Of a DNA stretch of 49,864 bases, positions 18,788-26,948 are shown in pieces (positions within the stretch are counted from its first letter, which is position 1; every line of letters begins with the position of its first letter). Origin of the DNA: JALYXS01 sp051003795 (GTDB lineage: Bacteria > Acidobacteriota > Terriglobia > Bryobacterales > Bryobacteraceae); contig JBPCKZ010000061.1 of assembly GCA_051003795.1 (NCBI GenBank), positions 1 through 49,864 on the forward strand, given 5' to 3'. The position numbers and the translations under genes were made by a program. A model generated the notes under the pieces. That model worked only from the letters and a program-made list of their open reading frames with translations, had not been told where the DNA came from and did no database searches.

Positions 18788-19336
18788 TCAAACTTTCTCG
18801 ACCAGCAGAACTTTCTCCATCCCATCGATTTCGTGGCACTTTACTTCGATGATTTCGTTCTCGCCGGTCTGCACCGTGCGCCCAATGAAGCGCGCTTCGA
18901 TCGGCAATTCGCGATGCCCGCGATCGATCAGCACGAGAAGCTGCACCCGGGCCGGGCGGCCGTGATCGAAGAGCGCGTCGAGCGCCCCGCGAATCGTGCG
19001 ACCGGTGTAGAGAACATCGTCCATCAGAATGATGTCTTTGTCTTGCACCGAAAACGGGATTTCCGTCTCGCCGACGACGGGCTTCACCCCCACCGTACTC
19101 AGATCGTCGCGATATAGGTTTATGTCGAGGATACCCACTGGAATCGTGCGTTTTTCCAGATCTTCGATCTTCTTCGCGAGCCGTTGCGCCAGGGGAACGC
19201 CGCGCCGCCGTATGCCGATAAACGCAAGCTGGTCGAGATCGCGGCTGCGCTCCAGGATCTCATGCGCGAGGCGAACCAATGTCCGATCGATCTCGGACGC
19301 ACTCATTAATTGGCTCTTCTCGCGGGTCGCGGCCAT
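18788..19336 (-). CDS. pyrR: Bifunctional pyr operon regulator / uracil phosphoribosyltransferase
   Basis: A protein of 182 aa of the PyrR family, first gene of the pyr operon. The PRPP-binding motif IILMDDVLYTGRTIRGALDA is at about residues 101-120. AFIGIRRRGVPLAQRLAKKI near residue 40 is the typical N-terminal part. PyrR binds UMP and attenuates pyr mRNA in Gram-positive bacteria, with weak UPRTase activity. The 44 bases upstream are too short to hold an obvious attenuator, so how regulation works here is unclear. ATG 19336 is used; an internal ATG at 19306 is possible. Confidence 0.95.
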   Translation of the reverse strand: MAATREKSQLMSASEIDRTLVRLAHEILERSRDLDQLAFIGIRRRGVPLAQRLAKKIEDLEKRTIPVGILDINLYRDDLSTVGVKPVVGETEIPFSVQDKDIILMDDVLYTGRTIRGALDALFDHGRPARVQLLVLIDRGHRELPIEARFIGRTVQTGENEIIEVKCHEIDGMEKVLLVEKV

Positions 19337-19345
19337 GCTTACGGC

Positions 19346-19373
19346 ATTGTACTGTACTGGGCGACTGCGTCAT
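19346..19373 (-). promoter_or_regulatory. Candidate promoter of the pyr operon
   Basis: Minus strand ATGACG (19368-19373), a 16-base spacer, then TACAAT (19346-19351). The start would fall within a few bases of the pyrR ATG, giving a nearly leaderless message. The -35 overlaps a repeated GATGACGCAG. Moderate match only. Confidence 0.3.
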
Positions 19374-19380
19374 CGCTGCG

Positions 19381-20466
19381 TCATCGTCCGGCAGCGGCAG
19401 CCTTCAACGCCTTATCGAGCTGCCTCGCGCGCTCCTCGCGAAGACGCAATTCTCCGGTCAATTCGGCCAGCGTTGTCACGCCATCGCGATTCCGGTCGGC
19501 ACTGACGAGAAGTTCGCGCATCCGCTCGGCGTCTTCGCTTGCCCGCTCTTTAATCGAGATCCGTCCATCATGATTCGTGTCCAACAGTGAAAAAACGATG
19601 GACGCCTGCGTGGCGGCCCGATCGGGCAAAACTTCGTCCGGCGTGAGGAAACCATCGCCATTGCGGTCTAGTTTGCGCAATGCCCGCGAGCCGTTCAGCA
19701 TTTCTTTCGCCGAGATTTCACCGTCGTGGTCGGCATCGAGCGCCGCGAGTACTGGATTCGAACGCATGAACTCGAGCCGGGCACGCCGTGCGAACTCGGC
19801 ATCCGGTTCGATCGGTAGCCCGGTTCTGAGCGAAAAGCCGCATTCTTCCGCACTCAGTTTGCCATCCCGATTCGTGTCGAGCTTTCGCAGCGCCGCTGGC
19901 GAGGTGACGATCTCCCACGGGGAGATGACAAAGTCTCGATTCGCATCAATTGCCCCAAGGACGCGGATTCGCTTAAAGTAAACGGCCGCGAGCGCCCGCC
20001 ACGGATTGTCCGGATCGGGACCGAACTTGATGAGAGTGTCCGGTTCCGTCCCCTTGAGCGAAGCGCGGTCGATGGGTAACAGATCGCCGCCCGGCCGATG
20101 GGACCCAATCAGATAGGACGGCGATGTTCGCCCGCGGCCGACCGCTAGGACCATCGCGCATAGGACAGCCACCGACAGCAGGACTCCGTTTAGTATCGCC
20201 GCCGGCCGGGGTCCGCGGCTCTCGAGGCTGCTGAACAGCGGAGTGTTCGCGGATCCCGCGGCTACCGCGCCGACCGGCATCGGCCGCCGGAATTCGGATC
20301 GTAAGACCCACTGCCGGAACAGTGAGACAAAAACATCGACGAATAACGACCTCGCACTCCCGCGATTGGCCACTTCGTCGAACGTACCGAGCATCTCCTC
20401 GGCAAACCGTTGCCTGAAAGGCAGCGGGTGCAACCGAACCAGCCGGATATAGAACGATCTGAACAT
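19381..20466 (-). CDS. Single-pass membrane protein with six EF-hands
   Basis: A protein of 361 aa starting at ATG 20466, directly after the PadR stop. Residues 1-60 (FYIRLVRLHPLPFRQRFAEE...) resemble the N-terminal prefix of acidobacterial PadR-linked ABC permeases. One membrane segment is at about 89-109. The C-terminal part has six EF-hand loops. Four are canonical: 197-208 DTNRDGKLSAEE, 244-255 DADHDGEISAKE, 267-278 DRNGDGFLTPDE and 296-307 DTNHDGRISIKE. Two are weaker: 174-185 DANRDFVISPWE, lacking the central Gly, and 324-335 DRNRDGVTTLAE. Ca2+ binding is likely. A charged helix ends the protein. It is translationally adjacent to PadR; the function is not known. Confidence 0.8.
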   Translation of the reverse strand: MFRSFYIRLVRLHPLPFRQRFAEEMLGTFDEVANRGSARSLFVDVFVSLFRQWVLRSEFRRPMPVGAVAAGSANTPLFSSLESRGPRPAAILNGVLLSVAVLCAMVLAVGRGRTSPSYLIGSHRPGGDLLPIDRASLKGTEPDTLIKFGPDPDNPWRALAAVYFKRIRVLGAIDANRDFVISPWEIVTSPAALRKLDTNRDGKLSAEECGFSLRTGLPIEPDAEFARRARLEFMRSNPVLAALDADHDGEISAKEMLNGSRALRKLDRNGDGFLTPDEVLPDRAATQASIVFSLLDTNHDGRISIKERASEDAERMRELLVSADRNRDGVTTLAELTGELRLREERARQLDKALKAAAAGR

Positions 20467-20814
20467 TTACGCCCTCCCGGTCCGCAGTGCGCGGATGCGA
20501 AGTTTGGCCTCTCGAACGACACCTTCGAGCCGCGCTATTTCCGACGAAAGAACCCGGCGTCCCAATGAACTCAGCCGATAACAGCGGCGCCGGGATCCCT
20601 CCGCCTCGTCACCGGACTCCTCCACGAGTCCTTGTTTCAGAAGCCGCTGCAGGTTGTCGTACAGCGTGCCTGGCCCCAGTTTGTATCTGCCATCGGATTG
20701 ACGGGCCACCTCCTGCATGATGGCGTAGCCATGCAGGTCTTCGCCTGCCAGTGCCAGCAGGATGTGCAAGACGGCGGGAGCCAGAGGAAGGAACTGGTTA
20801 ATCGGATTCTTCAT
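20467..20814 (-). CDS. PadR-family transcriptional repressor
   Basis: A protein of 115 aa, the typical size of short PadR proteins. The winged helix-turn-helix carries the family marks LHGYAIMQEVARQSDGRYKL, then GPGTLYDNLQRLLKQGLVEE and RRRCYRLSSLGRRVL. The C-terminal helix for dimerisation is short. PadR proteins repress adjacent genes in response to small molecules or cell-envelope stress. In Acidobacteria they usually sit before MacB-like permeases; here the partner is the EF-hand protein, whose ATG follows the PadR stop without a gap. It probably autoregulates from the promoter just upstream. Confidence 0.9.
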   Translation of the reverse strand: MKNPINQFLPLAPAVLHILLALAGEDLHGYAIMQEVARQSDGRYKLGPGTLYDNLQRLLKQGLVEESGDEAEGSRRRCYRLSSLGRRVLSSEIARLEGVVREAKLRIRALRTGRA

Positions 20815-20825
20815 ACTCGGACTCC

Positions 20826-20854
20826 GTTATATCAGATTCCGGTATATCCTGCAA
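20826..20854 (-). promoter_or_regulatory. Strong promoter of the padR/EF-hand operon with GATATA repeats
   Basis: Minus strand TTGCAG (20849-20854), an exact 17-base spacer, then TATAAC (20826-20831). Two direct GATATA copies flank the spacer and overlap the -10, a plausible PadR operator. The predicted transcription start falls only about five bases before the PadR ATG. Confidence 0.5.
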
Positions 20855-20867
20855 CACCATATCGAAA

Positions 20868-21203
20868 TTAGAACCGCCGCATGCGCGACCGGATTCTCTT
20901 GGCCAGTTTCTCGATCTCTTCCGTCTTCTTCAGGCTGGATATCGATAAGACATGGCGCGTTTCCTTCTCCATCTCCTCCCGCAACGATTGCGAAAGCTCC
21001 ACCAACTCGTCCGCGTCCTTCAGGTTCTTCTGGTAATCCGCTTTTAAGATCTCGTCGCGTTGGGATTTCCCATTTGGCAGCTTGATGTCCGCGCTCGAAG
21101 CCGGCGGCTCGGTTGGATCGAGCGGCTTCTCTTGCTGCGCCAAAAGGGGCGGAAACATCAGCAAAACGATCAAGATCCAGGGCCTTGCAATGGAGGGGAG
21201 CAT
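20868..21203 (-). CDS. Small exported coiled-coil protein
   Basis: A protein of 111 aa with a signal peptide (about residues 1-22, ending LLAQ). A short Pro-rich segment (PLDPTEPPASS) comes next. A highly charged helix, Lys/Glu-rich with heptad-like spacing, runs from about residue 50 to the C-terminus RIRSRMRRF. No family is recognised. It may be periplasmic and associate through its coiled coil. It ends just upstream of the padR promoter and is divergent from hom, 26 bases away. Confidence 0.6.
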   Translation of the reverse strand: MLPSIARPWILIVLLMFPPLLAQQEKPLDPTEPPASSADIKLPNGKSQRDEILKADYQKNLKDADELVELSQSLREEMEKETRHVLSISSLKKTEEIEKLAKRIRSRMRRF

Positions 21204-21229
21204 GAAAAACCTGTTGCTATGATAGCCAC

Positions 21230-22534
21230 ATGCAGCAGGTCAATGTGGGGATAGTGGGCCTCGGGAACGTCGGCCAGGGCGCGCTTTCGATCCTCACCGG
21301 GAACGCGGAACAGATCGCCCTAAAGCTGGGTTTCCGGTTAAACGTGGCCGCGGTTTGCAGCCCGTCGGTGCATTCGAAGCCGCTGGCGGACTTGCCGGCG
21401 CGCGTGCTAAAGACCGCCGATTGGCGCGAAGTGACGGCGCATCCGGATATCGATATCGTCGCGGAGCTGGTAGGCGGAACAACCGTGGCTCGCGAGATCG
21501 TGGAAAGCGCCATCGCCCACAAGAAGTCGATCGTCACCGCGAATAAGGAGTTGATGGCGTTGTGCGGCTCGGAGCTCTGGGATCGCGCGATTCGCGCGGG
21601 CATCAACGTGGCGATGGAGGCGAGCGTCGCGGGCGGAATTCCGATTCACGCGGTCCTGCGCGAGGGCATTTCGGGAGACCGCGTGGTTGCGCTCTATGGC
21701 ATCCTGAACGGCACCAGCAATTACATCCTGACGGAGATGGAAAAGCATGGCGAGCCGATCGAGACCGTGCTCGCCGAGGCGCAGCGGCTCGGTTACGCCG
21801 AAGCCGATCCGAGCGCCGACGTGGATGGCTTCGACGCGCGCTCGAAACTCGCGATTCTCGCCGCGCTCGCTTTCGGCGAGCGCATCACGCCCGCGGATAT
21901 TTATGTCGAGGGCATCCGCCGCATATCGCCGATGGATTTTGCTTACGCGCATCAGCTCGGGCATACGATTCGCTTGATCTGCGCCGCGCGGCAGACACAA
22001 GACGGCCTGATCTTATCGGTGCGCCCCTCGCTAATCCGAACCTCCACGATTTTAGCGGGAGTGCAGGGCGCCTACAACGCGATCTGGGTGAAGGGGCATT
22101 ACGGCGAAGACACTTTCTACTATGGGCGCGGGGCGGGATCGCGGCCGACCGGCGTCGCCGTCGTGAGCGATCTGATGCGGGTGGCGCGCGAGATCCGGTC
22201 GGGCAGCCCCGAGCGGGTTTCGCCATTCGCGCACGAGCGTCTCGGCGAATATAAACCCGTTTCGGTGACGCTGCAGAAGCGTCCATACTACATCCGGTTC
22301 CGGGTGGACGACCGGCCGGGGATCATCGCGGCGCTCGCCGGAATCCTGGCCGGAAAGCACATCAGCCTGGAAGCGGTCCTGCAGGAGCCGTCCGACGAGA
22401 AACACGATTTGCCATTTGTGATCACCGTCGAATCCACATCGGAACAGGCCGTGCGGGACGCGGTGGAGGAAATGTCTCGCCTCGATTTCCTGAAACAGCC
22501 GCCGCTCGCGCTGCCCATGGAGCCGCCGTTATGA
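21230..22534 (+). CDS. hom: Homoserine dehydrogenase with C-terminal ACT domain
   Basis: Reduces aspartate semialdehyde to homoserine for threonine and methionine synthesis. A protein of 434 aa. The NAD(P)-binding motif GIVGLGNVGQGALS is at residues 7-20. ANKELMA and EASVAGGIPI (about residues 130-139) belong to the substrate site, and GILNGTSNYILTEM is the family signature. GYAEADPSADVDGFDARSKL carries catalytic and substrate residues. Residues about 350-425 form an ACT domain (RFRVDDRPGIIAALAGILAG), usually the site of threonine feedback inhibition. Its stop overlaps the start of the methyltransferase gene by four bases (ATGA). Confidence 0.95.
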   Translation: MQQVNVGIVGLGNVGQGALSILTGNAEQIALKLGFRLNVAAVCSPSVHSKPLADLPARVLKTADWREVTAHPDIDIVAELVGGTTVAREIVESAIAHKKSIVTANKELMALCGSELWDRAIRAGINVAMEASVAGGIPIHAVLREGISGDRVVALYGILNGTSNYILTEMEKHGEPIETVLAEAQRLGYAEADPSADVDGFDARSKLAILAALAFGERITPADIYVEGIRRISPMDFAYAHQLGHTIRLICAARQTQDGLILSVRPSLIRTSTILAGVQGAYNAIWVKGHYGEDTFYYGRGAGSRPTGVAVVSDLMRVAREIRSGSPERVSPFAHERLGEYKPVSVTLQKRPYYIRFRVDDRPGIIAALAGILAGKHISLEAVLQEPSDEKHDLPFVITVESTSEQAVRDAVEEMSRLDFLKQPPLALPMEPPL

Positions 22535-23199
22535 AGATCCTTCTCTCTTTCTTGCTGCTCGCGCAATTCCCCGTTTTCAGTCAGGTGGCGAAGGACGCCA
22601 ACGAACGCTACCGCACCGGCGAGGGCCGCGAAGCCGTTGCGCGCGGCCTTTCCGCTCCCGATCGGAATGCGAAACAGAGGCCGCACGAACTGGTGGAGGC
22701 GATGAAGATTCGCCCAGGAACGACGGTGGCCGACGTGGGAACCGGCGTGGGTTACATGCTGCCGTATTTAAGCAAGGCCGTGGGCGCGAGCGGGCGCGTG
22801 ATCGCCGAAGATATTTTCGACGATTTTCTCGCGAAAGCGAAGGACGCGGCGGCGAAAGCGGAACTGCAAAACGTTACATTCGTGAAAGGCTCGGAGACGA
22901 ATCCGAATCTTCCGGCGGGCGGCGTCGATCTGATTCTCGCGCTCGATTCTTACCATCACTACGATTACCCGGCCAAGATGCTGGCTGGTTTTCACGACGC
23001 GTTGCGCGAGAGCGGACGGCTGGTGATTGTCGAATATTACCGCCGTCCGGAAGCGATGCCCGGCGGCGATGCCCTGCACCATATCCGGCTCGACCAGCCG
23101 GGCGTGATTAATGAGGTGGAGGCGAACCAATTTGATCTGCTCTCGAAGCACGACCATGTGAAGGGAAGCCAATACATGCTGATTTTCGAGAGGAAATAG
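22531..23199 (+). CDS. Exported SAM-dependent methyltransferase-like protein
   Basis: A protein of 222 aa. Residues 1-18 (MKILLSFLLLAQFPVFSQ) form a signal peptide, an odd feature for a SAM-dependent enzyme. Motif I is VADVGTGVGYMLPYL at about residue 67. The acidic end of strand 2 is VIAEDIFDDF, and VDLILALDSYHHYDYPAKML covers motif III/post-III. The fold is class I Rossmann methyltransferase, of the type found in many acidobacterial exported proteins. Whether it has SAM in the periplasm is doubtful, so it may have another function. It is translationally coupled to hom by a four-base overlap; tRNA-Gly follows 14 bases later. Confidence 0.7.
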   Translation: MKILLSFLLLAQFPVFSQVAKDANERYRTGEGREAVARGLSAPDRNAKQRPHELVEAMKIRPGTTVADVGTGVGYMLPYLSKAVGASGRVIAEDIFDDFLAKAKDAAAKAELQNVTFVKGSETNPNLPAGGVDLILALDSYHHYDYPAKMLAGFHDALRESGRLVIVEYYRRPEAMPGGDALHHIRLDQPGVINEVEANQFDLLSKHDHVKGSQYMLIFERK

Positions 23200-23213
23200 T
23201 AGAATGGAAGTTC

Positions 23214-23288
23214 GCGGGAGTAACTCAATGGTAGAGTCACAGCCTTCCAAGCTGTTGGTTGCGGGTCCGATTCCCGTCTCCCGCTCCA
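23214..23288 (+). tRNA. tRNA-Gly (anticodon TCC)
   Basis: A full cloverleaf. The 7-bp acceptor stem is GCGGGAG/CTCCCGC. The D-arm is ACTC...GAGT. The anticodon arm ACAGC-CTTCCAA-GCTGT has TCC in the loop. The T-arm is GCGGG-TCCGATT-CCCGT with one G-T pair. CCA is encoded at 23286-23288 after discriminator T. It reads GGA and GGG codons. Confidence 0.97.
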
Positions 23289-23303
23289 GGTTTTCGTTAG
23301 TCT

Positions 23304-24364
23304 CTAGCGTTTGATCGCCAGAAACGATTCTCCTGTCGTGGGGGCGCCGCCGGCAAGCTCCAGCGTGAGAAGCGCATAGCCATCCGCAACATCGGGCACG
23401 GTCACGTTTAGCTGATATAGACCCGGTCCCACCAGCCCCGCGTATAAGATCGCGTCTACCTGCCCGCCGACCCGCATCGTGGCGTTCGATGCCAACGGAT
23501 AAGACCGAGTAAGCAGTTGTCCGTCCGGGTACGCGGCGAGGTCGCTCCCAAACCCGTCGCAAATAGCGAAATCGGATCGCGGGCTTGGCTGGGCGTGAAG
23601 CGACGTCCCATCGCTAAACACGGCGGCGGCATAATGGCGCGCTCCCGGATCGAGAATGAAAAACGCCGGCGATTCGGCCTGCTTGTTTACGAGGACGAGA
23701 GCGGTCTGGCCTTGCGCGGTCGTCACCCGCGCGGGTACCGGTCCCATCGAGCCATCGTCCGGCGCAAGCGCGTTCACTTGAGTGGGGCTGACAAAGAAAC
23801 ATAAGCCGCCTTCCCGCCGATCTCGACCCGCGTGCCGTCCAGTTCCGTGGGCAAGCGGTTCTCGGCGACATCGGCATTCGACCATGCTCGCGTCGAACTC
23901 GCCGGATTTTCGCCGAAGATCGCGATCCAGGCGCCGGACGAGACGACGCTCCCCAAGCCGGCGGCATTCACGACCGCGCCGGCAATGGGGGCGGTTTGAT
24001 GGTCGATACCCACCGTTACGTTGTCGAGTTCCCAACTTTCATCGGCTGTGCCCTTGGCTTCGAACATGCTGCTGGCGAATTCGAGAATGAGGCTATCGGC
24101 CGCGTGAGGCACGGTGAAGGCGAAATGGTAAGTACTGTCTCCGAAAAACGTGTATCCGAGCGTGTTCACGGCCACCGCTCCCGTTTGCGGAGCGGAATTG
24201 AGCCGGGGGTAATCCTGCAAACTGACGTCGTAGACGCCGGTTTTGAAATTGTTGGAGGAAGTCGTGTCGATCAACTCGACGCCGGGCGCTTGAAAGTCGT
24301 TGGTGTAGACGGTCGTGGCGAACACGGGTGGACAGAGCGTCAAAACCATCGCTTGAATCGTCAT
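23304..24364 (-). pseudogene. Exported TIGR03437 protein, broken by a frameshift
   Basis: From ATG 24364 a signal peptide is followed by a beta-rich domain (FAFTVPHAADSLILEFASS, a lectin or jelly-roll look). The first half of a TIGR03437 domain then runs to EIGGKAAYVS, where the frame ends at 23774. The rest continues in the neighbouring frame from FVSPTQVNALAPDDGS to GLYQLNVTVPDVADG and ends in FLAIKR at 23304. The break is near 23795-23805, in a short GTTTCTTTG stretch, and a single added base would restore the domain. It is either a recent pseudogene or a sequencing/assembly error. Confidence 0.7.
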
Positions 24365-24428
24365 CCATCTCGTTCCGCCTCATCATAACGAGATCCGATT
24401 GCTACAATGCTATTGCAAGTCAGTTGCT

Positions 24429-25703
24429 ATGTTGCAGACTCTTGTAATCACTCTTCGGGAAGGCGTCGAGGCGTCGCTGGTGATTGCCATCGCGATTGCG
24501 TATCTCAAAAAAATCGGACGCGCGGATCTTCTCTCTTCCGTCTACCGCGCGTTCGCGGCCGCTGTAATCGCAAGCTTCGGAGCGGGTTGGGCGCTATCGA
24601 GAATCCCTCATAGCGATGAAGCCTATGAGGGCTGGACGCTGCTCGTCAGTGCCGTTTTCGTGTTGAGCATGGTGGTCTGGATGAACCGCCATGCGCGGGG
24701 GCTAAAAGGCGAAATTGAAACTCAGTTGCAAAACCGGTCCTCTTCGGAAGCGTCCCGATGGGGCATCTTTTTCTTCGTGTTCCTGATGATTTTCCGCGAG
24801 GGAGTCGAGACGGTTCTGATGCTGGGCGCGGTCGCCCTGAATAGTACCGGAATCTTCGAACTGCTCGGCATCGGAATCGGCCTCGCGCTCGCCATTCTGT
24901 TCGGAGTGAGCTTCGTGCGCGGGACCATCCGGGTGAATTTGCGAAGTTTTTTCAAGATGACGACGGTGATCCTCATGGTGGTGGTCGCGCAGCTGGTGAT
25001 TACGGGATTGCATGAGCTTTCGGAAGGCGAAATTCTTCCGCACAGCGCGAGCGAAATGGCGCTGATCGGCCCGATCGTGCGCAATGAGGTTTTCTTCTTC
25101 GTCGCGATTCTCTCCCTGGCCGGCGCGATGCTGCTGATGGAGTGGCGGAATCGCCGGTTTGCGGCGCTCGCGGGGCTCGAAGGCGCGGCCCTGCGTCGCG
25201 CGAAATGGTCCGCCGGCCGCGAGAGGCTTTGGATGATGGCCTCGTGCACGGCTTCGGGAATTTTCATACTGGCCATCACGGCCGAGTTCATTTACGCCAA
25301 GCAATCGAGCGGGCTCAGCCCGGCAACGCCGATCGAGGTCTCGGGCGGCGAGGCGCGCATCCCCGTGGCGCAAGTGAGCGACGGGAATCTGCACCGCTTC
25401 GCGATCGTTTCGGACGGCGTCACGGTGCGGATCATCGTGATTCAACGCCCCGACAAGACGCTCGCGACGGCGTTCGATGCTTGTGAGATCTGCGGCAACC
25501 AGGGCTATTATCAAAAAGGCCTGAACGTGATTTGCCGCAACTGCGCTTCCGCAATCTTTATTCCGTCCATCGGCGTGCATGGCGGATGCAATCCCATTCC
25601 GCTCGAATCGAAAGTGGAGAACGGGCAATTGACGATTCCCGCCGCGAAGCTGTTTGCGGGCGTGCGGCTGTTCGCCAACGCGTCCCGCAACGCGAGCAAG
25701 TAA
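24429..25703 (+). CDS. FTR1-family iron permease fused to a DUF2318 domain
   Basis: A protein of 424 aa from ATG 24429; a TTG at 24399 adds ten unlikely residues. Residues 1-290 are an FTR1/EfeU-like permease with about seven membrane segments and two REGVE motifs at 10-14 and 123-127 (the REGLE-type iron-binding motifs). Residues about 295-424 are a DUF2318 domain with CEIC (352-355), CRNC (369-372) and GGCNPIPLES (Cys387). In other bacteria these are often separate proteins of FtsX/ABC-linked iron uptake loci such as the Campylobacter p19 cluster; here they are one polypeptide. It is the first gene of an operon; the next start abuts its stop. It probably imports iron together with the ABC part. 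Confidence 0.9.
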   Translation: MLQTLVITLREGVEASLVIAIAIAYLKKIGRADLLSSVYRAFAAAVIASFGAGWALSRIPHSDEAYEGWTLLVSAVFVLSMVVWMNRHARGLKGEIETQLQNRSSSEASRWGIFFFVFLMIFREGVETVLMLGAVALNSTGIFELLGIGIGLALAILFGVSFVRGTIRVNLRSFFKMTTVILMVVVAQLVITGLHELSEGEILPHSASEMALIGPIVRNEVFFFVAILSLAGAMLLMEWRNRRFAALAGLEGAALRRAKWSAGRERLWMMASCTASGIFILAITAEFIYAKQSSGLSPATPIEVSGGEARIPVAQVSDGNLHRFAIVSDGVTVRIIVIQRPDKTLATAFDACEICGNQGYYQKGLNVICRNCASAIFIPSIGVHGGCNPIPLESKVENGQLTIPAAKLFAGVRLFANASRNASK

Positions 25704-26948
25704 ATGTTTCTGCGTTTCGTGGCGGAATCGTTGCGGCGCGCGCCCCGGCGGAAGGCCATGACGGTGGCGGCGATCGCGATGGGTTCGGCCGTCGCGACGT
25801 CGATGCTCGGCGTGATGCTCGATATTGGCGATAAGGTCAATCGCGAGCTTCGCTCGATGGGCGCCAATATTCTTGTCACGCCGAAATCGAGCGCGCTGCC
25901 GGTCGAAATCGCGGGCGTGCGCATGGCGCCGGCGGGGCCGCCGGATTTCATACCCGAAGCGCAAATTCCGCGCATTAAATCGATTTTCTGGCAACTCAAT
26001 ATCACGGCGTTCGCGCCATCCCTCGAATCCAGCTGGCAAGGCATTCCCGTTCAAGGCGTCTGGTTCGATAAGTTGTATCGCACGCCGGACGGCCGCGAAC
26101 TGCGGACGGGCGTGCGCGCGCTCAATCCGTCTTGGAGCATTGACGGCGCATGGCCGGACGATGCCGCGGAAAAATGCATCGCGGGAGCGGCCGTCGCCAA
26201 GCGGCTCGATCTGCATCCGGGCGGCTCCGTCAGCCTCTTCGGACGATCCATTCCGGTTGCCGGGGTTTTGCGGACCGGCGCGGAAGAGGACGACCGCATC
26301 CTGGTTCCGCTCGCGATGCTGCAGCGGATTCTGAATCGTCCTGGGCAAGTGGACCGGATGCAAGTGGCGGCGCTGACCAGGCCGGAAGACGAGTTCGCGC
26401 ACAAAGATCCCAAGCGCATGACGCCCGCCGAGTTCGAACGGTGGAACTGCACCAACTACGTCGGATCGATCGCGCATGAGATTGAGGATGTGCTGCCGAT
26501 GGCGGACGCGCGCCCCATCCGGCGCGTGGCCGGCAACGAAGGTAAGGTGCTTTCGAAAATCGGCGGGCTGATGTTGCTGATCGGCTTGGCGGCGCTACTC
26601 TCGGCGGGGCTTACGGTGTGGAGCGTGATGGCCGCGACCATGGTCGAACGGCGCGGCGAAATCGCCATCATGCAGGCGACGGGAGCCACGGACTGGACCA
26701 TCGCCGGCCTGTTCGCGGCCGAAGTGGCGATCGAGGGCCTCGTGGGGGGAATGCTCGGCGCGTTCGCCGGCGCGTGGATGGCGCGATGGGTGGGCCGTTC
26801 CGTATTCGCGGCGTCGACGGACGTTCCGGGAGTCCTCGCGCCCACAGTGATTTTGATCGCGGTCGCGGTCGCACTAGCGGGCGCGGTGCAGCCGCTGCGC
26901 CGGTCGCTGCGGATGGATCCGGCCGTGGCATTGCGGGAAGGCGCGTGA
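25704..26948 (+). CDS. FtsX/MacB-type ABC transporter permease 1
   Basis: A protein of 414 aa starting at ATG 25704, right after the FTR1-DUF2318 stop. One membrane segment near residues 15-32 (KAMTVAAIAMGSAVATSMLG) is followed by a periplasmic MacB-like core of about 230 residues. Three membrane segments lie at about 288-310, 338-360 and 375-395, with ERRGEIAIMQATGATDWTIA between the first two, typical of FtsX permeases. No export substrate is evident. With permease 2 and the ATPase it forms a MacB-like heterodimer, a type seen in the Campylobacter p19-linked iron locus. It overlaps permease 2 by one base (TGATG). Confidence 0.85.
   Translation: MFLRFVAESLRRAPRRKAMTVAAIAMGSAVATSMLGVMLDIGDKVNRELRSMGANILVTPKSSALPVEIAGVRMAPAGPPDFIPEAQIPRIKSIFWQLNITAFAPSLESSWQGIPVQGVWFDKLYRTPDGRELRTGVRALNPSWSIDGAWPDDAAEKCIAGAAVAKRLDLHPGGSVSLFGRSIPVAGVLRTGAEEDDRILVPLAMLQRILNRPGQVDRMQVAALTRPEDEFAHKDPKRMTPAEFERWNCTNYVGSIAHEIEDVLPMADARPIRRVAGNEGKVLSKIGGLMLLIGLAALLSAGLTVWSVMAATMVERRGEIAIMQATGATDWTIAGLFAAEVAIEGLVGGMLGAFAGAWMARWVGRSVFAASTDVPGVLAPTVILIAVAVALAGAVQPLRRSLRMDPAVALREGA

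Noticed and set aside
19337..19380. PyrR-binding attenuator before pyrR
   Set aside because: Only 44 bases separate the genes and no anti-antiterminator/terminator hairpins are seen.
24702..26477. A 591-codon open frame on the minus strand across the FTR1 and permease genes, and a similar one at 26456-28135
   Set aside because: Arg/His-rich translations with no domain, lying antisense to well-supported genes; such long antisense frames are typical in DNA of this high GC content.
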